Below, one piece after another: positions 25,239-34,975 of a stretch of DNA of 64,000 nt. The stretch covers positions 868,001 to 932,000 of the forward strand of contig JBKEEO010000001.1 of NCBI GenBank assembly GCA_047777415.1. Reading direction: 5' to 3'. This DNA comes from Caproicibacter sp047777415. GTDB taxonomy: Bacteria; Bacillota; Clostridia; Oscillospirales; Acutalibacteraceae. Made by a program: the position numbers and the translations under genes. The stretch's first letter is position 1, and each line of letters opens with the position of its first letter. The notes below the pieces were generated by a model that was given only the letters and a program-made list of their open reading frames with translations, was not told where the DNA came from and did no database searches.

Positions 25239-26114
25239 TTATAGTTTGCCGGCGGCTTCTCGCAGTCCTGCGCAGAGCGCGGTGACAAGAAGGGCCGTGT
25301 TTGCATTTTGTTCCAGCGCGCGCTTTGCACGCCCGGTTTCCTCCAGCAGGAGCATCAAGCTCTTTCTGGTGAGTTTGGAAGAGAGGAGTTCTGGAACATC
25401 CCTTTCTCCGGATAGGCAGGAAGTTCCTCCGGCTCGCAAAACAGCGGCGTCGCGAAACAACAGAAAAAGCTGAGCTAAAACGGCGCGCAGACGGCTGCGG
25501 TCACGAATCAGCGGTGCCGTGCAAAACAGAAGTTCAGCACCATTTTGGGAAACAACGGCACGGGCAATTTGAAGTGCTTCCTCCAAACCTTGGGTGTCCG
25601 GAACACCATCTTCCAATGTGAAAATCTGTACCCGAGAACGGATGGTAGGCAGCAGCGCGGATGCACTGACCGCTGTAAGAAGGAACAGTACATTTTCCGG
25701 AGGTTCCTCCAGCACCTTTAAAAGTGCATTTTGGGCCGGTTCAGCCATATTCTGCACACCGAGCAGGCGGTATACTTTTATGGGTGCTTCGTTCGGGCGA
25801 ACATAGGCGTCGGACCGAATTTCACGGATGGCATCCACCGGGAAAGCACGCGGATTGCTGTCACCGTCCAGTGTCAAAATATCGGGATGGGAACCGGCAT
25901 CTGCCTTTATACATCCGGAGCAGTATCCGCAGGGATGCTCGCTTTCGGAAGTGCAGACGGCCGCCTTGGCAAGAATAGCGGAGAGGTCTCCCGTCCCGCT
26001 GCCCTGCGAACCCTCCAATAATATTGCGTGGGGAAACCTTCCCTCATCAAAAGCAAGGGTCAGATTTTCTTTTACATTTGGATTTCCTGGAAAATTTTTA
26101 AGATTTAATTTCAT
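25239..26114 (-). CDS. holB: DNA polymerase III subunit delta' (HolB)
   Basis: HolB is the clamp-loader delta' subunit. The 291-residue protein has a P-loop-like segment (GSQGSGTGD, 35-43) that lacks the lysine of true ATPases, as usual for delta', a four-cysteine zinc module (Cys54, 62, 65, 68) and the SRC-like motif region around LLKVLEEPPENVLFLL. Its ATG overlaps the darA stop by four bases. Its place between darA and ricT is the classical Firmicutes arrangement. Confidence 0.93.
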   Translation of the reverse strand: MKLNLKNFPGNPNVKENLTLAFDEGRFPHAILLEGSQGSGTGDLSAILAKAAVCTSESEHPCGYCSGCIKADAGSHPDILTLDGDSNPRAFPVDAIREIRSDAYVRPNEAPIKVYRLLGVQNMAEPAQNALLKVLEEPPENVLFLLTAVSASALLPTIRSRVQIFTLEDGVPDTQGLEEALQIARAVVSQNGAELLFCTAPLIRDRSRLRAVLAQLFLLFRDAAVLRAGGTSCLSGERDVPELLSSKLTRKSLMLLLEETGRAKRALEQNANTALLVTALCAGLREAAGKL

Positions 26115-26434
26115 ACCTTCTCAAACCGGTCCACATTCAATACGAAGATTGTAGCGCCGCCAACGGAAACTTCCACCGGAAATGCGGAATAAACGCCGAT
26201 ATCTACGGTGGAGGTACTTGGTATCAGCTGTGTACGGTTTCGGCACTGTTCTGAGATAATGGAAATTACATCATCTACTTTATCGTCTTCCGTGCCCACA
26301 ATAAAGGTAGTGTTTCCGGATTTTAAAAAGCCGCCCGTGGTTGCTAGCTTTGTCACGGAATAACCTTTTTTGGTCAAAGCTGAAGAAACCAGTGAGCTGT
26401 CATCTTTATTCACAATTGCCATTACCAGCTTCAT
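26111..26434 (-). CDS. darA: Cyclic di-AMP receptor DarA (PII-like, YaaQ)
   Basis: A 107-residue PII-like trimeric signalling protein that binds c-di-AMP. The conserved block TKLATTGGFLKSGNTTF (about 28-44) and the C-terminal VEVSVGGATIFVLNVD match DarA. The start is the ATG at 26434 preceded by GGGAGG; an upstream GTG two codons away is less likely. It precedes holB with a 4-base overlap. The partner controlled by DarA is generally unknown. Confidence 0.95.
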   Translation of the reverse strand: MKLVMAIVNKDDSSLVSSALTKKGYSVTKLATTGGFLKSGNTTFIVGTEDDKVDDVISIISEQCRNRTQLIPSTSTVDIGVYSAFPVEVSVGGATIFVLNVDRFEKV

Positions 26435-26491
26435 TTGCACCCCTCCCGCTTTTGTTGATATCGGTTCAAATGTTGATTGTTATATATATAA

Positions 26492-27775
26492 TTATTGTAT
26501 CACTTTTATTTCTAAAAAGCCATAGCCGCGCAGAAACTCAGCAGTTTCTTTTGTAATGCGTTCGCCGGGCATGACAACGGGAATCCCGGGAGGGCAGGGG
26601 CAGGCAATCTCCGCGGCAATTTTACCCACAGCCTGTGAAAGCGGAACGGAGGAAGAACTTGCCAGCACCGCATCCCGCAGGGAAACGACGGCGGGGGCAA
26701 TGGGGGGAAGGGTTGGGATTTTCGGCAAAGGCTTACCGGCGGGAAGAGTACGAATGGCATGCTCCAAGCGAAGGAAATCCTCCTCGGTATTAAAAGGCGT
26801 TGCGATGAGCACAACAAAGGAGCGGTCCGCGTATTCTGCTTCAATGCCGGATTTGCGCAGATATTCAGCGGCGCGGGTACCGCTCAGCCCGATTGTTGCG
26901 GTTTCCAAAGTCAGGCGCGTGGGGTCCGATACGCCTTGCGGAGAAGCAATTCCGTGTTCTGCGGCCAGACGGCGAACACGCTCTACCCGCTGCTGCAAAA
27001 CAGGAAACGCACCGGAGTTTTTTTCCAGCCAATCGCGGCACAGGTCAAGCGAGGCCAGAATGGGAAAGGAAGGGCTGGTGGATCCAAACAAAGCCATAGC
27101 TCCTTTTGCGTCTTTGGCAAAGCGAGGGTCGGCGATGTTCAGCCATGCGCCGCCGGTCAGCACGCCGAGCGTTTTGTGAGCGGAGTCGGCAGTTATGGAG
27201 GCACCGAGCAAAAGGGGGTGGAGTTTCGGGCTTGTGAACATCAAATGGGCCCCGTGTGCGCAGTCAACCAGCAGCGGAAGGCCTTTTTTGCGGCAAGCGG
27301 CGGAAATTGCGGCAATATCGAGCAGACGCCCGTAATAGTCCGGGCTGGTGACGTAAACGGCCGCCGCTCCTTCACTGGCGTCGATGACAGAAATTAAATC
27401 CTTTGGCATGGCCCAAATAGGTTCAATGCCGAGCAAAGCCATCGCGCCGACCGCGCTGCGGTGGATATTGCGTCCGCAGATGATCTTGCCGCCGTGCGGT
27501 GCCGCAAGTCGGAACATTGCTTGAATACACAGAGTGCAGCCGCCGGCGGACAAACAGGTGCGCACGGTTCCGAACAGGTTGGCTGCAAGCATTTCCGCTT
27601 GCTCAATTGGCCCGCCGCCGTCGAACAGACTTCCGGTGTCGGGCAGTTCGGTCAGGTCAAGCTCGAACAGATTCTTCGGAAGGGCTAAGGGATTTCCCTT
27701 GTGCCCCGGTGTGTGGAAGGGGGCGCGTCCAAGGGCTATATGCTGCCGGAGTGCGGAATAAATTGGAGTGGGCAC
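26492..27775 (-). CDS. Orn/Lys/Arg decarboxylase-family PLP enzyme (YaaO-like)
   Basis: A 427-residue pyridoxal-phosphate enzyme of fold type I. HTPGHKGN (21-28) is the family N-terminal motif and the Schiff-base lysine lies in DSAHKTLG (near 215). It is shorter than the inducible lysine or arginine decarboxylases and lacks their N-terminal wing domain, like B. subtilis YaaO. The GTG start has AAGGAGG. In B. subtilis yaaO-tmk-yaaQ are consecutive; here no tmk lies between this gene and darA. The substrate is not known. Confidence 0.88.
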   Translation of the reverse strand: MPTPIYSALRQHIALGRAPFHTPGHKGNPLALPKNLFELDLTELPDTGSLFDGGGPIEQAEMLAANLFGTVRTCLSAGGCTLCIQAMFRLAAPHGGKIICGRNIHRSAVGAMALLGIEPIWAMPKDLISVIDASEGAAAVYVTSPDYYGRLLDIAAISAACRKKGLPLLVDCAHGAHLMFTSPKLHPLLLGASITADSAHKTLGVLTGGAWLNIADPRFAKDAKGAMALFGSTSPSFPILASLDLCRDWLEKNSGAFPVLQQRVERVRRLAAEHGIASPQGVSDPTRLTLETATIGLSGTRAAEYLRKSGIEAEYADRSFVVLIATPFNTEEDFLRLEHAIRTLPAGKPLPKIPTLPPIAPAVVSLRDAVLASSSSVPLSQAVGKIAAEIACPCPPGIPVVMPGERITKETAEFLRGYGFLEIKVIQ

Positions 27776-27793
27776 AAAGTTTTCCTCCTTATT

Positions 27794-27827
27794 GAAAAAA
27801 GCCCCGCGGCGAAAGACCGTGGGGGCA
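27794..27827 (-). terminator. Intrinsic terminator after the LCP gene
   Basis: On the minus strand there is a GC-rich stem (CCCCACGGT with GCCGCGGGG) followed by six T's, just after the LCP stop and before the YaaO-like start. Confidence 0.85.
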
Positions 27828-27844
27828 GAAACGGATGTTTTGTG

Positions 27845-28924
27845 TTAGCCTGCGTTGTTATACACTTTGTCCGGTATATCATCTTCATAAATGAAAGTAG
27901 CAATTGTTTCTCTGCATTTGTCCAAATCGGGGACAAGCACACTTGCCGGATCTCCGCCGATTAAAACCGTTTCAGCAGAATATTCATTATTGGCGGGCAC
28001 ACGATTCTGACTGATTGGATAATTTAAATAGGTGAGTGAATTTGAGGCAAGAGAGAGAATCTCCTGCTTTGTCATGTTGGTTGTCACAAGGTTCAATGTA
28101 TCTGCCAGTGCACTGTAAATTGTCGGCAGACTGGAGTCTTTTAGGGAATCGACAATACTGGAAAATACCTTACGCTGGCGCTCGGTTCGCTCAAAGTCAT
28201 CGCCAATGGCGCGGATACGAGCATAATAATGCGCCTGCGCGCCGCTGAGGATATTTTCTCCCGTGTGAACTTTGTTGCTGTCGCCGGAATACAAGTTGAT
28301 TAAATCCGCTTCGGTACGGCCATAGGAGTCCGTTTCATCGGTCAAAGTGATTTTAACTCCTCCGAGCCGGTCAATAATCTGATTAAACGCACTGTTGTCT
28401 ATAATCACAAAACGGTCGATATCCACGCCAAAATTCGCTTCAATGGCTGTTACAACGGCTTTTGCCCCGGCAGTTTTTCCTCCGGATAGGCTGTATGCCG
28501 CATTGAGCCGGTTGTTGCCAATGCCGGGAATTGCGACGTAAAGATCGCGCAGAAATGAGGTCAGTTTAATTTTTTTGTGGCGGGTGTCAACGGAAACCAG
28601 CATCATGCTGTCACTGCGTCCGGTGTCGTTTGCCTGATAATCATCCACGCCCAGCAGCAGGATATTGGTAATCGCGTCGTCATGATACAGACCGCCCAGG
28701 ATGCCAGCCTTGGCGTCATCAACACCTTCGGTGTCATCTGTCATTGTGGAATTTGCCGTCCCTTGGGAACTTTCTTCTCCTCCCTGCGGGTCCACGAAAT
28801 TAATTTGATTTAAAAGGCTGTCCGCATAGACGCATCCGATTCCCGTTACCAGCATCAAAAGACTTAAAATTAAAACGGAAACATTCCGGAGCGTATGTTT
28901 TTTTCTCCTTTTCACTTGATCCAT
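27845..28924 (-). CDS. LytR-CpsA-Psr (LCP) family cell-wall polymer ligase
   Basis: LCP proteins attach teichoic acids or capsular polymers to peptidoglycan at the outer face of the membrane. From the ATG at 28924 the protein has 359 residues: a basic N-terminus, one membrane segment (about 13-36), a Ser/Thr-rich linker and the LCP domain with NILLLGVDD, RSDSMMLV, SFLRDLYV and RLNAAYSLSGG motifs and the RARIR-like ARIRAIGDDFERTERQR segment that binds the polyprenyl phosphate. A longer reading frame upstream has no ribosome site. It sits between a terminator and the nucleotidase gene. Confidence 0.92.
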   Translation of the reverse strand: MDQVKRRKKHTLRNVSVLILSLLMLVTGIGCVYADSLLNQINFVDPQGGEESSQGTANSTMTDDTEGVDDAKAGILGGLYHDDAITNILLLGVDDYQANDTGRSDSMMLVSVDTRHKKIKLTSFLRDLYVAIPGIGNNRLNAAYSLSGGKTAGAKAVVTAIEANFGVDIDRFVIIDNSAFNQIIDRLGGVKITLTDETDSYGRTEADLINLYSGDSNKVHTGENILSGAQAHYYARIRAIGDDFERTERQRKVFSSIVDSLKDSSLPTIYSALADTLNLVTTNMTKQEILSLASNSLTYLNYPISQNRVPANNEYSAETVLIGGDPASVLVPDLDKCRETIATFIYEDDIPDKVYNNAG

Positions 28925-29052
28925 CCTTTCGATCCCTGTATCATTTCGGCGCAAATTCCATGCCGCCGGAGCATAGCGGTTTTTGAGCCGTAGTATATAT
29001 ACTTTAATATCATGACACAAATAAAACAAACTATGAAGCTATCAAAAATTGG

Positions 29053-29637
29053 TTATTCCTGTTCATCCAGTGTGAGGCTGAAAGACGGGAGAAATTCTTC
29101 CATAAAACAGTCCGCTTCCGGCAGATGAAGGCTTTTAACAGCTTTGCGCAGTGCTGCTTCCGCTTTGGAAAATTCCATGTTTCCCATTCTTTTTTCTTCC
29201 ACGCATTTTATGACAGCGGAGATTTTGTCCGCCGCATGAACCAGTTGCATGAGTTCCTCATCGCTGGAATTTGAACAATCCCCCAAAAGGGGGCGATAAA
29301 CCGTTTGCAAATCATCCGGCAAAAAGCCAAGCAGGCGTTCCCGTGCAACAGACTCCACTTCACGGTAGGCAGAACGGATTTTCGGGCTGAAATATTTTAC
29401 CGGCGTGGGCATATCACCCGTGATAATTTCCGTCGCATCGTGAAACAGGGCGAGTGAAGCGGCACGTCCCGGGTCTGCACGGCCGCCGAATCGTGTGTTT
29501 CTGATAACGGCGAGTGCATGTGCAATCACGGCGGTTTCAAAACTATGTTCGCACAGATTTTCCTGACGGGTGTTGCGCATCAGCCCCCAGCGGGTGATGT
29601 TTTTCATCCGTGACAAAACTGCAAAAAAATGGAACAC
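29053..29637 (-). CDS. HD-domain 5'-deoxynucleotidase (YfbR-like)
   Basis: A 194-residue metal-dependent phosphohydrolase. The motifs are those of YfbR, which dephosphorylates deoxynucleoside monophosphates: RW (16-17) and EHSFE (about 30), then HDATEIITGD (about 66-75) with the HD pair, and the ADKISA segment later. The start is a GTG with GGGAGG upstream. It is divergent from the yfhO-like gene. Confidence 0.9.
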   Translation of the reverse strand: MFHFFAVLSRMKNITRWGLMRNTRQENLCEHSFETAVIAHALAVIRNTRFGGRADPGRAASLALFHDATEIITGDMPTPVKYFSPKIRSAYREVESVARERLLGFLPDDLQTVYRPLLGDCSNSSDEELMQLVHAADKISAVIKCVEEKRMGNMEFSKAEAALRKAVKSLHLPEADCFMEEFLPSFSLTLDEQE

Positions 29638-29797
29638 GAATCATCCTCCCTTTTTGGTACTTTATTATCATACCGTATTTTTTCATATTTTCAATAACTA
29701 AACAAAAAATTCACAATTTTCGTCAGAAATCTTCCTTGCTCTAAAAGTGCGTTGTGTTATAATATTGCTTGATACTTGGTACTTGGGAGGCGGCGCT

Positions 29798-32275
29798 GTG
29801 GTTAAAGCTCACATCCTAAAAAGGAATGGGACAAGGGAGTATTTTTTCAAGGCGTTTTTTTACGGCCTTGCCGTGTCTTTTCTTTTTTTTATTCCGTTTA
29901 TTCTGTTTGATAACGGATATTTCCTTTTTTATGGCGACTACAATGTGCAGCAAGTACCATTTTATCAAATGTGCCACGATGCGGTCCGCAGCGGAAATTT
30001 CGGTTGGAACTGGACAACCGATCTTGGCGCAAACTTCATTGGTTCCTATACGTTTTATCTTCTGGGCAGCCCGTTTTTCTGGCTAACGATTCCGTTTCCA
30101 AGCTGGATGGTGCCGCACTTGATGGGCCCGCTTCTCATGCTGAAATTTGCCTGCGCATCGTTAACGTCGTTCAATTACCTGCGCCGTTATGTCCGGGATC
30201 CCGAATATGCCGTTGTGGGCGGTATGCTGTACGCATTTTCCGGTTTTTCCGTTTATAATATCTTTTTTAACCATTTTCACGAGGCAATTATCTTTTTTCC
30301 GCTGATGCTGTGGGCGTTGGATGAATATATGTACACGCGCCGCCGCGGTGTTTTTGCGCTGACGGTTTTCCTGTCCGCAATGGTCAACTGGTATTTCTTT
30401 GTGGGACAGGTTGTGTTCACATTGATTTACTGGTTTGTGCGTCTGCTGAGCCGAAACTGGATGCTGTCATCACGCGATTTCCTTTTGCTGATGTGTGAGG
30501 CGGTCATCGGGGTGCTGTGTGCCTCCGTGCTGCTGGTGCCCACCATTTTGGCAGTTCTGCAGAATCCGCGCGTGAGCAATCCTCCCTACGGATGGGGAAC
30601 ACTTTTGTACGATTGGAATCAGCGGTATATTCATATCTTGGAATGCTTCTTTTTCCCGCCGGATATTCCCGCACGGCCGAATTTTACCCCGAAATCGGAG
30701 GCCAAATGGGCTTCGCTTGGTGCGTGGTTCCCACTGCTTAGCATGAGCGGCGTGTTTGCATTTTTACACGGAAGAAGAAAACATTGGCTGAAAACACTGA
30801 TTTGTCTTCTGTTTTTTATGGCGTTTGTTCCTGTTTTGAACGCGGCATTTCAACTCTTTAATATGGCGTACTATGCGCGTTGGTTCTATATGCTGACGCT
30901 GATGCTGGCGCTGGCCAGCGTGCTTGCTCTGCAGGACAGTCGTTCGGATTGGCGCCGTGCCATAAAATGGACACTGGGCATCACGCTCGGGATTGCACTT
31001 CCCATAGGGCTTATGCCAAAGAAAGAGTCGGACGGAAACATGGTTTTCGGATTGGAAGATTATCCAACGCGTTTTTGGGCATACGTTGCCATCTCTTTGC
31101 TCAGTCTTGCATTGTTTGCGACAGCGTTTCGTTTTTATCGGAGGAATCGCAAACAATTTCTCCATTATCTAATGGGTGGGATTACCCTAATTACCGTAGT
31201 ATACGCGGCCTATTTCATTGCACTTGGCAAAACACAGAGCGATGATGCACATCAGTGGATTATCCCTTATTCGCTCAACTCAGGAGAGGAAATCAGCCTT
31301 CCCGATTCGGAGCAGTTCAGCCGCATTGATGTTTTCGACGGAATGGACAACCAAGCCATGTACTGGCAAATGCCCACGATTCAGGCGTTCCACAGTATTG
31401 TGCCGGGTTCTGTGATGGAGTTTTACCCATCCATCGGGGTGCAGCGGGATGTTGGTTCCCGTCCGGACGTGAAATACTACGGCCTGCGCGGATTGACAAG
31501 CTGCCGCTGGCTGTTTGACCCCATTTACTCCGGAAAGCAATTTACAGGGGAAGACGGAAACACCGCAATGCCGGGGTGGAGCTATTACGCAACGCAGAAC
31601 GGATGCGACATTTATGAGAATGATTATTTTATTCCGATGGGCTTTAGTTATGACTGCTATGTGACCCGAACCGAATACAATAGTCTTACTCAGGATGACA
31701 GGAATCTTCTGCTGCTCAAGGCAGTCGTGCTGGAAGATGAGGATGTATCAAACTATGCGGCAGGCTTGCAGCATGTAAACCCTGCTAATCTGACCTATTC
31801 TCAGGAAGCCTATTTTGGGGACTGTACCGAAAGGGCGGCGCAAGCATGTTCTTCCTTTCAGACGGACAAGAGCGGATTTTCCGCAACTTTCACAGCGGAC
31901 AAAAGCCGTCTGGTGTTTTTCAGCGTTCCGTGGGAGAGCGGCTGGAGTGCGACGGTCAATGGAGAGCCGGCGGAAATTGTCAAAGTGAATGTCGGTTTCA
32001 TGGCTGTTCGGGTGCCGGCAGGGACTTCACAAATCCGATTTTCCTACAAAACGCCCGGGCTTATCACAGGTATGGCGGCAACCGTGGGCGGAATCTTTCT
32101 GTTTGTGTTTTATTATTTCATGACTCGGCGGTATGACCTCGTGCACAAGAAAAAGCGGAAAATCTACCGGGTAATCAAATTGCGTATGCCTCATTTCCCT
32201 AATCCCCGTGGGGAGGAAAAGATATTTCTGGTGGGGGAAATCGATGGGGATGAAGGAAACCAGAGATACACATAA
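29798..32275 (+). CDS. YfhO-family multi-pass membrane protein
   Basis: The start is a GTG with GGGAGG seven bases upstream, giving 825 residues. There is one N-terminal membrane helix, an external loop with GDYN and FGWNW motifs, then about 11 further helices with a glycosyltransferase-C-like fold (FSVYNIFFNHFHEAI loop), followed by a large C-terminal extracytoplasmic beta domain and a last membrane helix. In B. subtilis YfhO works with the GtrB-like CsbB to glycosylate lipoteichoic acid. A GtrB-like gene follows 22 bases downstream, so the pair is conserved. Catalytic details are inferred. Confidence 0.9.
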   Translation: MVKAHILKRNGTREYFFKAFFYGLAVSFLFFIPFILFDNGYFLFYGDYNVQQVPFYQMCHDAVRSGNFGWNWTTDLGANFIGSYTFYLLGSPFFWLTIPFPSWMVPHLMGPLLMLKFACASLTSFNYLRRYVRDPEYAVVGGMLYAFSGFSVYNIFFNHFHEAIIFFPLMLWALDEYMYTRRRGVFALTVFLSAMVNWYFFVGQVVFTLIYWFVRLLSRNWMLSSRDFLLLMCEAVIGVLCASVLLVPTILAVLQNPRVSNPPYGWGTLLYDWNQRYIHILECFFFPPDIPARPNFTPKSEAKWASLGAWFPLLSMSGVFAFLHGRRKHWLKTLICLLFFMAFVPVLNAAFQLFNMAYYARWFYMLTLMLALASVLALQDSRSDWRRAIKWTLGITLGIALPIGLMPKKESDGNMVFGLEDYPTRFWAYVAISLLSLALFATAFRFYRRNRKQFLHYLMGGITLITVVYAAYFIALGKTQSDDAHQWIIPYSLNSGEEISLPDSEQFSRIDVFDGMDNQAMYWQMPTIQAFHSIVPGSVMEFYPSIGVQRDVGSRPDVKYYGLRGLTSCRWLFDPIYSGKQFTGEDGNTAMPGWSYYATQNGCDIYENDYFIPMGFSYDCYVTRTEYNSLTQDDRNLLLLKAVVLEDEDVSNYAAGLQHVNPANLTYSQEAYFGDCTERAAQACSSFQTDKSGFSATFTADKSRLVFFSVPWESGWSATVNGEPAEIVKVNVGFMAVRVPAGTSQIRFSYKTPGLITGMAATVGGIFLFVFYYFMTRRYDLVHKKKRKIYRVIKLRMPHFPNPRGEEKIFLVGEIDGDEGNQRYT

Positions 32276-32297
32276 ATTAAAAAAGGTGGGCTTTGCA

Positions 32298-33242
32298 ATG
32301 TCTGAACCGGTTGTATATCTTGTCATTCCCTGCTACAACGAAGAGCAGGTCTTGCCGGAAACGGTAAAAAGACTGACCCAAAAACTTCATGCGATGTTTT
32401 CCTCCGGTCTTGCCGATGCCAAAAGCCGAATTTTGCTTGTGGATGACGGGAGCCGGGATCATACATGGCAGCTGATTTCCGACTTTTGTGACCAAAATGA
32501 ACTGGTCAGCGGGATTAAACTGGCACATAATCGGGGGCATCAAAATGCGCTGCTTGCGGGGCTGATGACGGCGCGCAAATATGCAGACTGTGCAATCAGT
32601 CTGGATGCGGATTTGCAGGATGATGTGGATGTACTGGATGAATTTGTAAAAAAATATTTGGATGGCTGCGATGTGGTTTACGGCGTGAGAAACAGGCGCG
32701 ATACTGACACATTCTTTAAACGGGCAACAGCGCTTGGATTTTACCGTTTTATGGCGGCGCTTGGAGTGGATGTGGTCTACAATCACGCGGATTACCGATT
32801 GATGAGCCGCAGAGCGCTGGACGCGCTCTCCGAATACAAAGAGGTCAATCTGTTTTTGCGAGGGTTAGTGCCGCTCATCGGTTACAACAGCGCGGTGGTT
32901 ACATACGACCGGCATGAGCGTTTTGCCGGGGAATCGAAGTATCCTTTAAAAAAGATGCTCGCGTTCGCAGTGGACGGCATTACCTCGTTCAGCGTAAAAC
33001 CGTTAAAATTAATTTTCAACCTCGGTGTGCTTACGGCCCTAATCGGATTTATCGGTACAGTATGGTCCGGGATTGCACATTTTACAGCTGGATGGACAGG
33101 CTGGCTTGCGGCATTTTGGTCGCTGTGGTTTCTCGGCGGCCTAATCCTTCTCTGCATGGGAGTGGCTGGTACCTATATCGGAAAAATCTATGCGGAAACT
33201 AAGGCGAGGCCTCGCTATAAAATCGAAACATTTAAAAAGTAA
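32298..33242 (+). CDS. Polyprenyl-phosphate glycosyltransferase (GtrB/CsbB/DPM1-like GT2)
   Basis: The enzyme loads a sugar on undecaprenyl phosphate at the cytoplasmic face. The ATG at 32298 with AAAGGTGG gives 314 residues. The GT2 domain has VIPCYNEE (8-15), VDDGSRD (about 49), the KLAHNRGHQNALLAG loop and the DADLQDD metal site (about 103); two C-terminal membrane helices follow (about 235-295), typical of GtrB. It lies next to the YfhO-like gene, which would transfer the sugar outside. Confidence 0.93.
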   Translation: MSEPVVYLVIPCYNEEQVLPETVKRLTQKLHAMFSSGLADAKSRILLVDDGSRDHTWQLISDFCDQNELVSGIKLAHNRGHQNALLAGLMTARKYADCAISLDADLQDDVDVLDEFVKKYLDGCDVVYGVRNRRDTDTFFKRATALGFYRFMAALGVDVVYNHADYRLMSRRALDALSEYKEVNLFLRGLVPLIGYNSAVVTYDRHERFAGESKYPLKKMLAFAVDGITSFSVKPLKLIFNLGVLTALIGFIGTVWSGIAHFTAGWTGWLAAFWSLWFLGGLILLCMGVAGTYIGKIYAETKARPRYKIETFKK

Positions 33243-33352
33243 GCGTGCGGGCAGAGTAAATAAAGAAAATCCTCATTGCATAGTTGGTATTCAAGCGTGC
33301 TGTTTTGGGAAGAAGTTTACATTGGCTCAGCGGTAAAAATATAAGCGAGGAA

Positions 33353-33625
33353 TCAGCGCTTTTGCTTTTTTTCAACAGGGCGCAGCAGCAGTCTGGTTTC
33401 CCCGGGATTTAACGTAACCAGCTTTGAAGAGATGCGCGGGTGCTTTAGACGCACACGAACCATATCACGCAGAACTTGGCCGGTGTTGTAGCCGTGAATC
33501 ACCCGAACTTCCTTGATTTGAGGCCCTGCGTTAGAGAGCAAATGCTCCAAACGGTATTTTGCATCTTCAGCGGTCAGCCCGTGGATATCAACTTCCAAAC
33601 AGGATTCTGTTTTTGAAACATGCAC
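33353..33625 (-). CDS. Smr-domain protein
   Basis: A 90-residue stand-alone Smr domain. It shows the DIHGLT (13-18) motif, the HGYNTGQVLRDMV segment (about 44-56) with the GxG-type nuclease loop, and LRPVEKK at the end. Smr domains nick or cleave nucleic acids and in Bacillus MutS2/SmrB-like proteins act on stalled ribosomes. The start is a GTG with GGAGGTG. There is no MutS2 part here. Function is inferred from the domain only. Confidence 0.85.
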   Translation of the reverse strand: MHVSKTESCLEVDIHGLTAEDAKYRLEHLLSNAGPQIKEVRVIHGYNTGQVLRDMVRVRLKHPRISSKLVTLNPGETRLLLRPVEKKQKR

Positions 33626-33744
33626 GGTCTTTCACCTCCAAATCCAATTATAACACGAAATCGAAGAAAGCCCGCAATGCACCTTTACAAATTGGATTTT
33701 TACACAGTTTTTGATATAATGAAATCGGTCGGGGGTGTGGTACG

Positions 33745-34920
33745 GTGAAAGTGGTTGATTTAAGAAATCTGTTTACCAGCAGCAATGTTTCGCTGATTGA
33801 AATTGATGGTGACAAAATCTTTTACGCCGAAGAAAAGACGGAGGAAGGGCACAACAGCCTGTTCCTTTTGGAATATAACCTGACAGCGCGAAGAGAACGA
33901 ATCATCGCAAATTATTTTTTAACCGACCCGTCCTATGTGCAGCATTTTTTCAGCTTCCCGGAGGATATCGTCATCGTAATGGAAGCCGGGGAGAGCACTG
34001 TTTGGATTCTGCGTGTGGATAAGTGCACGGGTGAGGAAAAAAACATGTCCCGGCTGAATTTCATCGGAGCTTTTGACGAATGCCGCGCACTGGACGAAAG
34101 TCATGTGCTGCTGTACACTTCATCGAACGAACGCCACAGGCAGCTGTTCCGCGAATATAAGCGGCTGACCGGTTTTTCCAGGGTAGCCTATCTGTATGAT
34201 TTAGACGAGGGAAAGTATTATTATGTCCGCGACCCACGCATCTGTAATGGAAGTGCGGTGGATTTGATTTCCTATGATGTAAACGGCGAGCGGCAGCTGC
34301 TGTTGCTTGAACCCCACGGCAGCGAAGAAGAAAAGAAGAAATGTTTTCACAATATGCGTTGGTTGGGGGATAATATTAACGACAATGTCTGGCTCTGTCC
34401 TCTGCTGGATTTGTTAGTTTCTGTCAAAGCCGGAGAGGAGCGCGTGCCACTCGAGCTGATCCTCAGCGCAGGAACCAGCGGGCTTGTGCGTTATGTGGGA
34501 ATGGACGACTGCAACCTTTATTTTCGCGCGCAATATTTTCCCACCGGGGATCAGCGCTTATGTGCCTACGATAAATCCACCGGCCGAAAATTTGTCGCCG
34601 CGGCGCTCAGCCTTGGGCAGGATGAAGCAGATGCGCAGTATAGTATCGACCCGCAGGTTGGAAAGGCTTACCGCATTACAAAAGGTGATAATGTCTACCG
34701 AGTGGACGGTGTTCTAAATTCTGACGTACATACGCAATACCCAAAGGATTTGGGTGAATTTGTCACCTGCGTGGACGACCGGTTCATCATCGCGCGATAT
34801 ATTTTAACCGACGGCAAGGATTCCTTTGAATTTAATTCCGTTTATGATATTCAAAATAAAAAACAAAAAAATTATGAATGTCGCTGTACAGTGAAAGGTG
34901 ACACAGTGGTATTGTACTGA
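33745..34920 (+). CDS. Conserved-looking protein of unknown function (beta-propeller-like)
   Basis: I do not recognise a family. The 391-residue protein starts at a GTG (GGGGGTG upstream), with no signal peptide or membrane segment, so it should be cytoplasmic. The sequence is made of repeating short beta-strand pairs of the type 'D-G-D-K-I-F-Y' and 'R-L-C-A-Y-D-K-S-T-G', which suggests a WD/Kelch-like beta-propeller. Codon use resembles its neighbours. It stands alone, ending at a bidirectional terminator shared with the PrsA-like gene. Confidence 0.7.
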   Translation: MKVVDLRNLFTSSNVSLIEIDGDKIFYAEEKTEEGHNSLFLLEYNLTARRERIIANYFLTDPSYVQHFFSFPEDIVIVMEAGESTVWILRVDKCTGEEKNMSRLNFIGAFDECRALDESHVLLYTSSNERHRQLFREYKRLTGFSRVAYLYDLDEGKYYYVRDPRICNGSAVDLISYDVNGERQLLLLEPHGSEEEKKKCFHNMRWLGDNINDNVWLCPLLDLLVSVKAGEERVPLELILSAGTSGLVRYVGMDDCNLYFRAQYFPTGDQRLCAYDKSTGRKFVAAALSLGQDEADAQYSIDPQVGKAYRITKGDNVYRVDGVLNSDVHTQYPKDLGEFVTCVDDRFIIARYILTDGKDSFEFNSVYDIQNKKQKNYECRCTVKGDTVVLY

Positions 34921-34923
34921 TAA

Positions 34924-34965
34924 AATAAGCAGCCCCCGGCGAATGGTCGGGGGCTTATTCTTGTT
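34924..34965. terminator. Bidirectional intrinsic terminator
   Basis: A stem AGCCCCCG with CGGGGGCT is flanked by A/T-rich runs on both sides. It serves the unknown gene on the plus strand and the lipoprotein gene on the minus strand. Confidence 0.85.
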
Positions 34966-34975
34966 GTTTTGCTTT

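Noticed and set aside
26556..27397. Long plus-strand open frames over the decarboxylase gene
   Set aside because: They overlap the true gene fully in antisense, with no recognisable domain and no start signals.
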